Shown: in pieces, positions 38,040-47,119 of the stretch
Position numbering within the stretch: position 1 is the stretch's first letter
Layout: each line of letters opens with the position of its first letter
Origin: an uncultured Clostridia bacterium
Lineage (GTDB): Bacteria > Bacillota > Clostridia > Lachnospirales > Lachnospiraceae
Reading direction: 5' to 3'
Length of the DNA stretch: 64,000 bases
Assembly (NCBI GenBank): GCA_947303805.1
Contig: CAMYZE010000004.1
Span: forward strand, 124,001-188,000
Position numbers and translations under genes: made by a program
The notes under the pieces: model-generated
The model's database searches: none
Seen by the model: only the letters and a program-made list of their open reading frames with translations
What the model was told of the DNA's origin: nothing

Positions 38040-39576
38040 CTGTCTCTATTTCCTTCAACTTCTTTTTATCAATTTTCATTTTATCAAGTAAGACATCACA
38101 AATAGCTCTTACTATTATAGTAATAATTTTTGCTAGCATTAGGTAGATCATTGCAACCGCTACCAGTGGGAAGAATGCTCCATATGTTCTACCTCTCACT
38201 ATATCTCCCACCTTGGTTAAATCAGACACCATTACATAGCCTACAATAGATGTAGACTTTACAAGTTCTAGTATGCTTGACTGATATGCAGGCAACACAT
38301 TTGGCAATATCTGTGGCAAAATGATATTAAAGAAAGTTTTTGGTCTATTGTAACCAAGTGATGATGCTGCTTCTATCTGTCCTCGCTCTATACCTTTTAC
38401 ATTATCATCAATCAATGTGAATATTGATGTAGCAAATACTATTGTAAAACTTATAATGGCAATTATTATCCCACTTATATCAATTTTCGCAAATACTACA
38501 TATATTACGAACATAAGGAACACAAGCATTGGGAGTCTCTTGAATAGCCAAGATAAGAAATTAAATATTGAAGCTATAAATTTGTATCCAGAATAATAAA
38601 TTAAATATAATAGGAATCCAAATGCTGTACCAAGTATTAATGTAAGGACTGAAATTATTATAGTAGTAATTGCACCTTCGATAAATAATTTATACCTATC
38701 TTCACTTATAAATGTCGCAGTGAAGCCCTCTTGAAGTTCCGTGATAATTCCTTTGTGTTCTATAAGCGTTTTATCTGCAATGACTATTACATCATCAGTT
38801 ATATATGTAGGATCTGAAAACAATATAGTTTTCTTTCTTTCTTCGGTCACTTCTATGCCACCGCCAACCATATCACATTTTCCTGCTGCAAGTGCTGGCA
38901 AAACAGCATTGGTTCTTACCACATTTAAAGCGTAACCTTTTTCTTTACAAAAATCTCTTGCCAAAACTAAATCAAGTCCAACATTTCTAGTATAAAAGAT
39001 AAATGAAAATGGACGAGCTTGAGCATCTGTATACATAGTTATCTCGCCGTTTACATTTTTTAAATCGCTAAAATCTACATCTAAATCTGATGGGAAATCT
39101 AACATCATCCAAAAGTTAATTAACTCCTGCATCTTCCCATTAGATTTTATTTTTGCTAAGAACTCATTGAACTCTGCACAAAGTTTTTCACCACGATCAT
39201 TTTTTGGAAAACTTATTGCATATTCGGTTTGACCGACAACACTATTGTCAACTACCTTAATATACTTAAAGTCCGGTGCCAAAATATTCACACCAAACAT
39301 CTCCTGTATGGTAGCATCTATCTTTCCTTGCTCAAGTGCACTAAATATATCTGGTGCACTACTAAAGTATTCTATTTTAGCATTCTTAAAAACTTTCTCG
39401 GCAATTACTGAAATATTTGTACCTATGCTAACACCAATTTTGACATCTTTATTGTCAAAATCCTCAACTGTCTTTAACTTGCCAACATCAACTTTTTTAC
39501 GGACGCAAGATGCAACGGACATCAAAAGAGATATCAGTAAAACCGACAATATTATTTTTTTCATTAATTTTTGCAT
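38032..39576 (-). CDS. ABC transporter substrate-binding/permease fusion protein
   Basis: 514 residues. A lipoprotein-like signal (LLMSVASC) is followed by two family-3 substrate-binding lobes. The order looks swapped: the first lobe (IGVSIGTNISVIAE...LEQGKIDATIQE) resembles the C-terminal lobe, and the second (PFSFIF...LPALAAGKCDMVGGG) the N-terminal lobe. About residue 300 onward is a His/Glu/Arg/opine-type permease with four to five helices and the EAA-like loop EAASSLGYNRPKTFFNIILP. With the ATPase encoded next, it forms a complete importer, probably for an amino acid or similar small polar compound. Confidence 0.85.
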   Translation of the reverse strand: MQKLMKKIILSVLLISLLMSVASCVRKKVDVGKLKTVEDFDNKDVKIGVSIGTNISVIAEKVFKNAKIEYFSSAPDIFSALEQGKIDATIQEMFGVNILAPDFKYIKVVDNSVVGQTEYAISFPKNDRGEKLCAEFNEFLAKIKSNGKMQELINFWMMLDFPSDLDVDFSDLKNVNGEITMYTDAQARPFSFIFYTRNVGLDLVLARDFCKEKGYALNVVRTNAVLPALAAGKCDMVGGGIEVTEERKKTILFSDPTYITDDVIVIADKTLIEHKGIITELQEGFTATFISEDRYKLFIEGAITTIIISVLTLILGTAFGFLLYLIYYSGYKFIASIFNFLSWLFKRLPMLVFLMFVIYVVFAKIDISGIIIAIISFTIVFATSIFTLIDDNVKGIERGQIEAASSLGYNRPKTFFNIILPQILPNVLPAYQSSILELVKSTSIVGYVMVSDLTKVGDIVRGRTYGAFFPLVAVAMIYLMLAKIITIIVRAICDVLLDKMKIDKKKLKEIETDD

Positions 39577-39596
39577 ATATCAATATAATATCACAT

Positions 39597-41027
39597 TTAA
39601 ATGTATAACTCAAATGTAGTTCCCTTATCTTTATCGCTTTTTACCGATATTTTAGCCCCTAGATAGTCGGCAGAACTCTTAACTACTGCAAGTCCGATGC
39701 CGAAATGCCCGTCTTCGCCTTTATAATATCGAGTAAAAATATTCTGTAAATTCTTTGTATCTATTCCCTTCCCATCATCTGCAATTGAAATAACATACTT
39801 GTAAGATCCATCTATAGGCGTGGATATCGTCTGCATGCTCTTAGATCCCATATCCATAATATTAATTATAACTTTTGATTTTGCATACTTAATTCCATTA
39901 CTTAATAAATTTTGAATGATTCTAACCAGTAACTTTCTGTCACTAATTACAAGTCCCTCATCGTCTAACACATTTTCAAATATCAGTTTTTTACTTTCAT
40001 CTATAACTTTAACTGTCTCCACCTGCTCGCTTATCAAATCAACAAGGCTAAGTTCTTCAGTATTTCCTTTATAGGTGTCATTATCAAACCTACTAAGCAC
40101 TAAAATATTTTCAATCATCTCTTTCAACTGATTGCCAGTTCTTAAAATTACATCGCAGGCCTTATTTTTATCTTTTATAATCCCTGACTTAAGTCCGTCT
40201 GCATAGCCTAGAATTGACACTAGCGGAGTTCTCAAATCATGAGCAACATTTTCATAGATAGTATTTTTTCTGTTTGATTCCTCATCAATCTTTTTCTGCA
40301 TATTGGCAAGTGACAATCTAAGTGATTCAAGTTCAGTTGTTGTTATGCTTTCATCACCTATGGTCACACCTTTACCAATCACATACTCTTCTGAATCTTT
40401 TGAAAGTTTAATTATTGGTTTTGATAAATCTCTTGCTACCAAATAAACTGTAAGTATAACTAAGACTAGCACAATTAATTGTATTAAAAATAACTGTCTT
40501 GAGCTCTCTCTAAGTAAATTAGATTTGCCTGTAAGTTCTTGGATAACCACGAAATACTTTTCTCTAATATTAAGTGTGTCACTCGTCACATAAGTATTTG
40601 CAATGTACTCTTTTTGATTAAATGTTATATTTGTAAGCACGCCCTCTTCAAGTTCATAATCACTTAGGAGAGAAGATAAAAATGAAAGCATGTCTCTATC
40701 TATATAGATGTTGTTGTCAAAAAGTAAAACTTCATTATAATCTTTATCAAATACATAAACTTGCGTATTGTTGCTTTGATTAACAAGATGTTCGGATGGC
40801 TTTAAAGTAAAAGTATTTTCTCCAGAAATTTTAAAATTATCTATCTGACTTACTACATCGTTATATGCTTCATTCAATTTTTCTTTTGCATTGTCTTTTA
40901 CAAATCTATCTATCGAAAAATAATTAATCAAAAAAGTGGCGACAGCAAAAATCACCACTATCTGCACAATAGGCCAAAAAATTTTGCTAAATATTTTTTT
41001 TGATTTTCTACTTGCTACTCTTTCCAT
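39597..41027 (-). CDS. Sensor histidine kinase
   Basis: 476 residues from ATG 41,027. Two membrane helices bracket an extracellular domain of about 140 residues; a HAMP-like linker follows (VARDLSKPIIKLS). The phosphorylated His is in ENVAHDLRTPLVSI (about residue 263). The N box is QNLLSNGIKYAK, and G boxes are DDGKGID and HFGIGLAVVKSSADYLGA. Its signal is unknown. It is encoded with its response regulator (20-base overlap) and directly upstream of the ABC transporter, which it probably controls or senses with. Confidence 0.93.
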   Translation of the reverse strand: MERVASRKSKKIFSKIFWPIVQIVVIFAVATFLINYFSIDRFVKDNAKEKLNEAYNDVVSQIDNFKISGENTFTLKPSEHLVNQSNNTQVYVFDKDYNEVLLFDNNIYIDRDMLSFLSSLLSDYELEEGVLTNITFNQKEYIANTYVTSDTLNIREKYFVVIQELTGKSNLLRESSRQLFLIQLIVLVLVILTVYLVARDLSKPIIKLSKDSEEYVIGKGVTIGDESITTTELESLRLSLANMQKKIDEESNRKNTIYENVAHDLRTPLVSILGYADGLKSGIIKDKNKACDVILRTGNQLKEMIENILVLSRFDNDTYKGNTEELSLVDLISEQVETVKVIDESKKLIFENVLDDEGLVISDRKLLVRIIQNLLSNGIKYAKSKVIINIMDMGSKSMQTISTPIDGSYKYVISIADDGKGIDTKNLQNIFTRYYKGEDGHFGIGLAVVKSSADYLGAKISVKSDKDKGTTFELYI

Positions 41028-41727
41028 CAGAAAGTCTATATCCAACTCCCCATATCGTATCAATACTTATCTTGGCTTTATTTTCTTCTAGTTTTTTTCT
41101 AAGTCGTTTTAATAGGTCATCTATAACTCTATTGTCATCTTCTTCATATCCCCACACATCTGCAAGTATATCTTTCTTGGTCACTGCCTCTTTCTTTTTT
41201 TCAAACATATATGTCAGAAACTTATATTCTATATTAGTAAATGATACTGGTTTCTTGTTTATAGTCACCTGCATTGCACCTGTGTCTATAACCATATTTG
41301 AAAACTCCAAAATAGCCTTTGGCTTCTCTACTTTTTTCACAAGCCCTCTTTCACTTCTTCTTAATACATTTTTTACTCTTGCCACAAGTTCAAGAGGCAT
41401 AAATGGTTTAACTATATAATCATCACTACCCTCATTAAAACCTCTTACCTTATCTACTTCTTGGTCTTTCGCAGAAACTAAAATCACTGGCACTTCACTT
41501 TTATCCCTTATCTTTGCGAGAGCATCAAAACCGTCCATTCCTGGAAGCATTATGTCAAGAGTTATGAGATTCGGTTCTTTCTTTTTCAATGCATTTAAAA
41601 GTTTCTCAGCAGTGTCAAATGTCTCTGCCTCAAAATTGTCGTTTTCAAGATACATCTTTATAAGCTCTGATATATTTTTATCATCATCACAGACATATAT
41701 GATTTTCTTGGTTTGTTTATCTACCAT
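41008..41727 (-). CDS. OmpR-family response regulator
   Basis: 239 residues. The receiver domain has the acidic pocket YVCDDDKN and phospho-acceptor Asp58 in LITLDIMLPGMDG; the switch Lys is in DDYIVKPF. The C-terminal winged helix (EYKFLTYMFEKK...RVIDDLLKRLRKKL...GVGYRLS) binds DNA. It is the first gene of the two-component/ABC transcript, with GAGGTG before the ATG. An extended -10 element and two 11-bp direct repeats upstream suggest that it activates its own operon. Confidence 0.95.
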   Translation of the reverse strand: MVDKQTKKIIYVCDDDKNISELIKMYLENDNFEAETFDTAEKLLNALKKKEPNLITLDIMLPGMDGFDALAKIRDKSEVPVILVSAKDQEVDKVRGFNEGSDDYIVKPFMPLELVARVKNVLRRSERGLVKKVEKPKAILEFSNMVIDTGAMQVTINKKPVSFTNIEYKFLTYMFEKKKEAVTKKDILADVWGYEEDDNRVIDDLLKRLRKKLEENKAKISIDTIWGVGYRLSDGKSSK

Positions 41728-41750
41728 ATTTCACCTCTCACATATTATAT

Positions 41751-41759
41751 ATTATAGCA
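41751..41759 (-). promoter_or_regulatory. Extended -10 promoter of the two-component operon
   Basis: Minus-strand TGCTATAAT, an extended -10 with a perfect TATAAT, 24 bases upstream of the regulator start codon. There is no recognisable -35 box at the right spacing, as expected for an activator-dependent promoter. Confidence 0.55.
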
Positions 41760-41783
41760 CTTTTTTGCACCATATGGACCCCC

Positions 41784-41804
41784 ATTTTACCACTATTTTG
41801 CCAC
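41784..41804. promoter_or_regulatory. Candidate OmpR-type binding site (two 11-bp direct repeats)
   Basis: ATTTTACCAC and ATTTTGCCAC begin exactly 11 bases apart. OmpR/PhoB proteins bind tandem half-sites with 11-bp spacing. They lie about 28-48 bases upstream of the -10 element, where an activator replaces a missing -35. Confidence 0.45.
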
Positions 41805-41863
41805 TCATATTTTCTCTAATATGTGGTATATTAAACTCGTAAGGGAAACCTTATATAACTCAA

Positions 41864-41919
41864 CATCGTAGGGCGAGCTTGCGAGCTCTTTGTAGGAGCG
41901 AACGCTTGCGGAGCCCTGC
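41864..41919. repeat. Dispersed intergenic repeat, copy E (two modules)
   Basis: First module GGGCGAGCTTGCGAGCTC after ATCGTA; second TGTAGGAGCGAACGCTTGC then GGAGCCCTGCA. They lie between the divergent response regulator and the plus-strand secreted-protein gene. Confidence 0.65.
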
Positions 41920-41965
41920 AAGTTAATAAATCCCAAGAGGATTAAATAAACGAAAGGTGAACAAT

Positions 41966-42475
41966 ATGAAAAACTTATTTAAGACAGTTCTTCTAATAAT
42001 AGCTCTTTTAACCATAGGTAGCATGCAGGTGTTTGCAGAGCCAGTTCTAGATACAGCAACTGATATTATGGCTACTACTGATATAAGCACTGAAGCCAAG
42101 ACTTATAGAGAGAAGGCAAATGCCATAAGAGCAGAAATTAACATCTACACTTCACAGATTAAAGAGATGAACGAATACAATAAGACTGTGAACCAGAAGT
42201 TAAAGACAATAAATGATCAATATAAGATAGATAAAAACTCTTTCTCAAACGACAAGTTAAAACAGATTAAGGAACTTAGAAAGTCTATAGAAAAAAGAGA
42301 AAAGAAAGAGAAAACTGTGACAGAAGATAATTCCATTAAGTCTCTAGTTCAAAACAAGGAATATGACAAAGCATTAGCAAGACTTAATGAAATACTTGAA
42401 GCAAAGAAAGAACAGCTAAAAGTAGTACAAGAGCGTAATGCTATCTGGCGTCAAATAGACGCATTAATCGGATAG
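41966..42475 (+). CDS. Secreted coiled-coil protein of unknown function
   Basis: 169 residues from ATG 41,966, with AAAGGTG 6 bases upstream; an in-frame GTG at 41,957 is less likely because it overlaps that site. The signal peptide runs to VFAEPV (cleavage after VFA). The mature part is highly charged and helical, with long heptad-like stretches (YREKANAIRAEINIYTSQI, LKQIKELRKSIEKREKKEK), so a soluble or wall-associated coiled coil is likely. No enzyme motif. It stands alone between divergent genes and is followed by its own terminator. Confidence 0.75.
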   Translation: MKNLFKTVLLIIALLTIGSMQVFAEPVLDTATDIMATTDISTEAKTYREKANAIRAEINIYTSQIKEMNEYNKTVNQKLKTINDQYKIDKNSFSNDKLKQIKELRKSIEKREKKEKTVTEDNSIKSLVQNKEYDKALARLNEILEAKKEQLKVVQERNAIWRQIDALIG

Positions 42476-42501
42476 AACATATAATAACCCCTCCAAAAAA
42501 G

Positions 42502-42535
42502 AAAACCGGGAAGCACAATGCTCTCCGGTTTTTTC
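42502..42535 (+). terminator. Rho-independent terminator
   Basis: AAAACCGG and CCGGTTTT form the base of a hairpin closed by AGCA/TGCT, followed by TT; it ends the secreted coiled-coil gene 27 bases upstream. Confidence 0.8.
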
Positions 42536-42564
42536 TTGATAAAAAATTCATATTGCACTATAAT
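42536..42564 (+). promoter_or_regulatory. Predicted promoter of pduL-ackA
   Basis: TTGATA (42,536-42,541), 17-base spacer, TATAAT (42,559-42,564). It lies directly after the preceding terminator; transcription would start near 42,571. Confidence 0.75.
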
Positions 42565-42588
42565 AATTAACTATACGGCGATGCCGCG

Positions 42589-42616
42589 GGGCTAGTATTG
42601 CGATTAATACGAGCCC
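42589..42616. repeat. Intergenic inverted repeat, copy F
   Basis: GGGCTAGTATT, spacer GCGATT, AATACGAGCCC: 11-base arms with one mismatch. It would form a hairpin in the pduL 5' leader, ending 5 bases before the GAAAGGA ribosome binding site. Its outer GGGCTAG/CGAGCCC matches the dispersed family. Confidence 0.65.
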
Positions 42617-42629
42617 GAAAGGAATATTT

Positions 42630-43190
42630 ATGATAACATTAGAAATGAGCGCACGTCACGTTCATGTTTCAAAAGAAGACTTAGAGATATTATTTGGAAA
42701 GGGCTATGAATTAAAAAAGAAAAAAGACCTCTCTCAGCCTGGTCAATTTTCTTGTGAAGAGCGAGTTGAAGTTATTGGTGAAAGAAGTTCAGGTATGCTC
42801 TCAATCCTTGGTCCAGAAAGAAAAGAAACACAGGTTGAAGTTTCACTAACTGATGCAAGAGCACTTGGACTAAAGGCACCTGTTCGTGAATCTGGAGATC
42901 TACATGATGCTGGTCCTGTAACTATAAAAGGACCTGCTGGCGAAATAAAAAAAGAACATGCAGTCATCTGCGCAAAGAGACACATTCATATGACTGAAGC
43001 CGATGCCAAAAATTATGATGTAAAAAATGGCGAGATAGTTAAAGTAGCAGTCAACTCACCTGAAAGGAAACTCATCTTTGACGACGTGGTTATAAGGGTT
43101 AGCAATTCTTATGCTCTTGCCATGCACATAGACACTGACGAAGCTAATGCTTGCGTTGGTGCAACTGAAGCAACTATAATCAAGGAGTAA
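42630..43190 (+). CDS. pduL: Phosphate propanoyltransferase / phosphotransacetylase, PduL type
   Basis: 186 residues. Two PduL domains are visible, each with the metal-binding His motif: SARHVHVSKEDLEILFG at the start and CAKRHIHMTEADAK near residue 110. It exchanges CoA and phosphate on acetyl or propanoyl groups. There is no N-terminal microcompartment-targeting extension and no microcompartment gene nearby. Its coupling to ackA (3-base gap) indicates that it replaces Pta in the acetate/ATP-forming pathway. Confidence 0.93.
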   Translation: MITLEMSARHVHVSKEDLEILFGKGYELKKKKDLSQPGQFSCEERVEVIGERSSGMLSILGPERKETQVEVSLTDARALGLKAPVRESGDLHDAGPVTIKGPAGEIKKEHAVICAKRHIHMTEADAKNYDVKNGEIVKVAVNSPERKLIFDDVVIRVSNSYALAMHIDTDEANACVGATEATIIKE

Positions 43191-43193
43191 ATT

Positions 43194-44384
43194 ATGAATA
43201 TATTAGTATTAAACTGTGGTTCATCATCGCTTAAATATCAACTCATCAACATGGAAAATGAATCTCTTATAGCAAAAGGCACCATAGAGAGAATCGGAAT
43301 TGATGGTTCAAACCTTGTACAAAAAGTTCCTGGTAGAGATAACTATAAGGTTGAAAAGCCTATTAAAGACCATGTAGAGGCTGCTAACCTTATGTTCTCT
43401 TCTCTCACAGATTCTACAAATGGAGTTATAAAATCTCTTGACGAGATATCAGCAATAGGACATCGAGTTCTTCACGCTGGTATAAAAATAACTGAATCTG
43501 TCTTAGTTGACAATAAAGTTAAAGATATCATTCGTGAATGCTTTGACTTAGGTCCTCTTCACAACCCTGCAAACTTAATGGGTATAGAGGCTTGCGAAAA
43601 AAATGCGCCAGGCAAGAAAAATGTCGCTGTGTTTGATACAACCTTCGGCATGACTATGGAAGAAAAAGCATATCTATATGCAATCCCCTATGAATACTTT
43701 GAGAAATATTCTGTCCGTCGATATGGTTTCCACGGCACAAGTCATATGTTCGTGTCAAAAGAGACAATCAAGTTTGGAAATCTAAAGCCAGATGCGAAAG
43801 TAATAGTTTGCCACCTTGGAAATGGAGCCTCTATCTCAGCTTCTATTGGCGGCAAATGTGTAGACACTTCTATGGGGTTAACTCCGCTTGAAGGTCTCGT
43901 GATGGGAACACGTTCTGGTGATATTGATCCAGCAATAGTTCAATACATCTGCAATAAAGAAAATAAGTCAGTTGATGATGTATTAAATATGTTGAATAAA
44001 AAATCTGGACTTCTTGGTCTTAGTAACATCTCTTCTGACTATAGAGATTTAAAAGATAAAATGGATGCTGGAGACAAGGCAGCAAAAAGAGCACTCGATG
44101 CCACGAAATATCGTATAGCAAAATATATAGGTTCGTACTTTGTAGCGCTTGGAGGATGTGACGCTATAACATTTACAGCAGGTATAGGCGAAAACCAAAA
44201 AGAACTCAGGGACGATGTATGCAAATATCTTGAGTGCCTCGGGGTAAAGTTAGATAAGACAAAAAATGATGTTCGCGACAAGGCAACTCTAATCTCAACA
44301 GACGATTCAAAAATAAAAGTTTATATGATTCCAACTAATGAAGAATTGATGATTGCTAGAGAAACCATGAGATTAGCCAAATAA
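43194..44384 (+). CDS. ackA: Acetate kinase
   Basis: 396 residues, full length. The N-terminal signature VLNCGSSSLKYQLI and the second signature RYGFHGTSHMFV are both present; GHRVLHAG holds the substrate-binding residues. It makes acetate and ATP from acetyl phosphate, the energy-yielding end of fermentation. It follows pduL in one operon. Confidence 0.98.
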   Translation: MNILVLNCGSSSLKYQLINMENESLIAKGTIERIGIDGSNLVQKVPGRDNYKVEKPIKDHVEAANLMFSSLTDSTNGVIKSLDEISAIGHRVLHAGIKITESVLVDNKVKDIIRECFDLGPLHNPANLMGIEACEKNAPGKKNVAVFDTTFGMTMEEKAYLYAIPYEYFEKYSVRRYGFHGTSHMFVSKETIKFGNLKPDAKVIVCHLGNGASISASIGGKCVDTSMGLTPLEGLVMGTRSGDIDPAIVQYICNKENKSVDDVLNMLNKKSGLLGLSNISSDYRDLKDKMDAGDKAAKRALDATKYRIAKYIGSYFVALGGCDAITFTAGIGENQKELRDDVCKYLECLGVKLDKTKNDVRDKATLISTDDSKIKVYMIPTNEELMIARETMRLAK

Positions 44385-44398
44385 AAAACCGCAAATCA

Positions 44399-44426
44399 AA
44401 TAGGACTCGCGAGAGTCCTATTTTTT
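44399..44426 (+). terminator. Rho-independent terminator after ackA (possibly bidirectional)
   Basis: AATAGGACTC, loop GCGA, GAGTCCTATT followed by U. A T-rich run is also present on the opposite side, so it may also end the feoB transcript, whose stop is at 44,459. Confidence 0.85.
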
Positions 44427-44458
44427 ATTTTAAGGAGAACAATTCCCTAATCAACTTT

Positions 44459-46561
44459 TTATTTCTTCACTGGTCTAAATAATAGTACAAGCACAATCAC
44501 TACTACTGCAAATGACACTATAGTAGCTGCACTCATAACTCCAGCAGTTAAAAACATACCGATATTATATGTGCACATCGCGAGCAAGTATCCCACCATC
44601 ATCTGGAATATGAATGTAAACCAACCCCAACTTGCTTTTCCTTGTTCTCTAAATGCTGTTGCTATTGCAACCATACATGGAGCATTGAATATATTAAATA
44701 GCATAAAGCTTAGTCCTGTCAAAACATTTCCATTAAACAACTGTCTAATAGCTGCTATGACATCTGCCTCATCTTCTGATGCTGCATGGGCAAGCATTCC
44801 TAAAGTAGCTGTTGCCTGTTCTTTTGCAATCTCTGCAGACACAGATGCAACTGCACCCTGCCAAGTTCCGAAACCAAGTGGTGCAAATATAAATGCAATT
44901 GCCTCACCTACTGTTTTTAAAATGCTTTCTTCTAAATCTACAAGTTCAAATTTGAAATTGAAATTCATAAGGAACCAAAGCACTACGCAAGCTGTAAATA
45001 TTATAGTTCCGGCTTTTATCATAAATCCTTTTACTCTCTCCCACACGTGTATAAAAAGACCTTTTACTGATGGGAAATGGTAAGCGGGAAGTTCCATTAC
45101 AAATGGTGCAGGGTCGCCAGAAAAATATTTTAATTTCTTAAGTATAATTCCAAATACCACTACTATTGCAATTCCTATAAAATACATTGCTGTTGCGATA
45201 AATGCATTTCCAGGGAAGAAGGCCTGAGTCATAATTAAAACTATTTCCATCTTTGCAGCACAAGGAATAAATGTTGCAAGAATTATAGTCATCCTTCTAT
45301 CTTTTTCTTCCTCGATAGTTCTTGTCGCCATAATAGCAGGCACACCACAACCAGTTCCAACTACCATAGGTATAAATGATTTTCCAGAAAGACCGAATCT
45401 TCTAAATATCCTATCAAAGATAAATGCAACTCTCGCCATATAGCCGCTATCTTCAAGTATAGAAAGAAGCAAGAAAAGTATTGCCATCTGTGGCACAAAA
45501 CCTAAAACTGTTCCTACACCACCTATTATTCCATCTATCACAAGGCTTTGAACCCAGTCAGCAACTTGCAAGCTCGCAAGGAAATTCTCTACAACATTAG
45601 GAATTATTTCACCGAATAACACATCATTCATCCAATCGGTTAAAAATGTTCCAAGTGGTCCCATCGCAATGTAGTATACTACAAACATTATAACTGCGAA
45701 AATAGGAAGTGCTAAAATTCTATTTGTCAAAACTCTATCAATCTTGTCTGATGATGTAAGTCCGTCGCCACCTTTTTTCTTAATTACTGCTTTACTAACT
45801 AAATCTTGTATATATTCATATCTTTGATTTGTGATAATACTTTCTGCGTCATCATCCATCTCTTCTTCACAATCTTTTATATGTGCTTCAAGATGACTCA
45901 ACTCTTCTTTGGAAATATTTAGGCCCTCATACGCTTTCTCATCTCTTTCAAATATTTTAATAGCAAACCATCTTATATTATTCTCAGAAACTTGTTTCTG
46001 TATTGACTCTTCTATATGAGCAAGTGCATGCTCAACAGATCCAGAAAATACATGTGGGCACTCTTTTACTTTTTCCTTCGATGCCTCTATACAAATATTA
46101 GCTGCTTCAAAAACACCCTTCTCAGTTAGTGCCGACATAGTTACAACCTTGCAACCAAGCTCTTTAGAAAGTTTTTCAATATCTATCTTATCTCCATTTT
46201 TTTCAACTATGTCCATCATATTGATTGCAACTACAGTTGGGATACCTATCTCTAAAATCTGAGTAGTGAGATAAAGATTTCTTTCTATATTAGTTCCATC
46301 TACTATATTTAAAATAGCATCTGGTTTCTCATTCACAAGATAATTTCTCGCAACCACCTCTTCCAAAGAATAAGGCGAAAGTGAATAAATACCAGGCAAA
46401 TCCTGTATAATCACATCTTTGTTGCCAATCAATTTTCCTTCTTTTTTCTCTACCGTAACTCCTGGCCAGTTTCCCACATACTGAGTTGAACCAGTAAGTG
46501 CATTAAATAATGTTGTCTTGCCGCAGTTTGGATTTCCTGCGAGCGCAATTTTTAATCCCAT
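44459..46561 (-). CDS. feoB: Ferrous iron transporter FeoB
   Basis: 700 residues from ATG 46,561, chosen because GGAGG lies 4 bases upstream; a longer frame begins 21 bases earlier. The N-terminal GTPase domain has G1 GNPNCGKTTLF, GNWPGVTVEKKEG, G3 DLPGIYSLSPYS and G4 NMMD. The membrane domain has the two Gate motifs (e.g. VGTGCGVPAI with a conserved Cys). It imports Fe2+ across the membrane. It is the last gene of a Cys-rich protein-feoA-feoA-feoB operon facing a DtxR-type regulator. Confidence 0.96.
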   Translation of the reverse strand: MGLKIALAGNPNCGKTTLFNALTGSTQYVGNWPGVTVEKKEGKLIGNKDVIIQDLPGIYSLSPYSLEEVVARNYLVNEKPDAILNIVDGTNIERNLYLTTQILEIGIPTVVAINMMDIVEKNGDKIDIEKLSKELGCKVVTMSALTEKGVFEAANICIEASKEKVKECPHVFSGSVEHALAHIEESIQKQVSENNIRWFAIKIFERDEKAYEGLNISKEELSHLEAHIKDCEEEMDDDAESIITNQRYEYIQDLVSKAVIKKKGGDGLTSSDKIDRVLTNRILALPIFAVIMFVVYYIAMGPLGTFLTDWMNDVLFGEIIPNVVENFLASLQVADWVQSLVIDGIIGGVGTVLGFVPQMAILFLLLSILEDSGYMARVAFIFDRIFRRFGLSGKSFIPMVVGTGCGVPAIMATRTIEEEKDRRMTIILATFIPCAAKMEIVLIMTQAFFPGNAFIATAMYFIGIAIVVVFGIILKKLKYFSGDPAPFVMELPAYHFPSVKGLFIHVWERVKGFMIKAGTIIFTACVVLWFLMNFNFKFELVDLEESILKTVGEAIAFIFAPLGFGTWQGAVASVSAEIAKEQATATLGMLAHAASEDEADVIAAIRQLFNGNVLTGLSFMLFNIFNAPCMVAIATAFREQGKASWGWFTFIFQMMVGYLLAMCTYNIGMFLTAGVMSAATIVSFAVVVIVLVLLFRPVKK

Positions 46562-46580
46562 AATTCCTCCTATTTCCATC

Positions 46581-46607
46581 ATCGTAGTGGCGAGCTATAC
46601 GAACTCT
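46581..46607. repeat. Dispersed intergenic repeat, copy G (degenerate)
   Basis: ATCGTAGTGGCGAGCTATACG then AACTCTC, close to the pattern ATCGTAGGGCGAGC...CGAGCCC with the second arm decayed. It fills the feoA-feoB gap. Confidence 0.5.
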
Positions 46608-46609
46608 CT

Positions 46610-46831
46610 CTACTCCATCTCCAATATATCAGCATCATCCTTTCTCAGTGATAACTCGTACCCTCTCACTGTAATTTCCACTGGATCTCCAAGCGGAGCA
46701 ACCTTTCTCACAAAGATTTCTGTCCCTTTTGTGATGCCCATGTCCATAATTCTTCTTTTTACTTTTCCTTCACCATGAATTTTTATTACTTTTGATTTTT
46801 CTCCAACCTGGATGTCTCTCAATGTTTTCAT
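46610..46831 (-). CDS. feoA: FeoA-family protein (second copy)
   Basis: 73 residues, an SH3-like FeoA domain. Typical features are the RRIMDMGITKGTEI block and VEITVRGYELSLRKDDADIL. FeoA is a small cytoplasmic partner that modulates FeoB. It lies between another FeoA and feoB; two tandem FeoA proteins are common in clostridia. Confidence 0.9.
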   Translation of the reverse strand: MKTLRDIQVGEKSKVIKIHGEGKVKRRIMDMGITKGTEIFVRKVAPLGDPVEITVRGYELSLRKDDADILEME

Positions 46832-46841
46832 ATATACCCCC

Positions 46842-47096
46842 CTATACTACTTTTGCTTTTAACAAATCTTTTCTGTCTACCAACTCTATCATTATTTTAT
46901 CCGCCATCTCCCTAGTCACTGCAAGTCTACTGTCTTTCACATTTAAAATAATATCTCCGTCGTGTGATGAGATAACATTTACAATCGTTCCGTCTACAAA
47001 ACCAAGGTCAGCTAGATGTTTTTTTACATTATCTCTACCGCTAACCTTAATCACTTTTGCCAAGTCGCCTGTTTTTACAAATGTTAATGGTAACAT
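46842..47096 (-). CDS. feoA: FeoA-family protein (first copy)
   Basis: 84 residues with the FeoA pattern VKKHLADLGFVDGTIVNVIS and ILNVKDSRLAVTREMADKI. It differs clearly from the second FeoA 11 bases downstream, so the duplication is old. It presumably works with FeoB. Confidence 0.88.
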   Translation of the reverse strand: MLPLTFVKTGDLAKVIKVSGRDNVKKHLADLGFVDGTIVNVISSHDGDIILNVKDSRLAVTREMADKIMIELVDRKDLLKAKVV

Positions 47097-47119
47097 AGTT
47101 TACTTACTCTTTTCCCTTC

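Noticed and set aside
42630..43190. Bacterial microcompartment locus because of pduL
   Set aside because: No shell protein or signature enzyme is nearby and PduL lacks a targeting extension; ackA adjacency indicates ordinary acetate formation.
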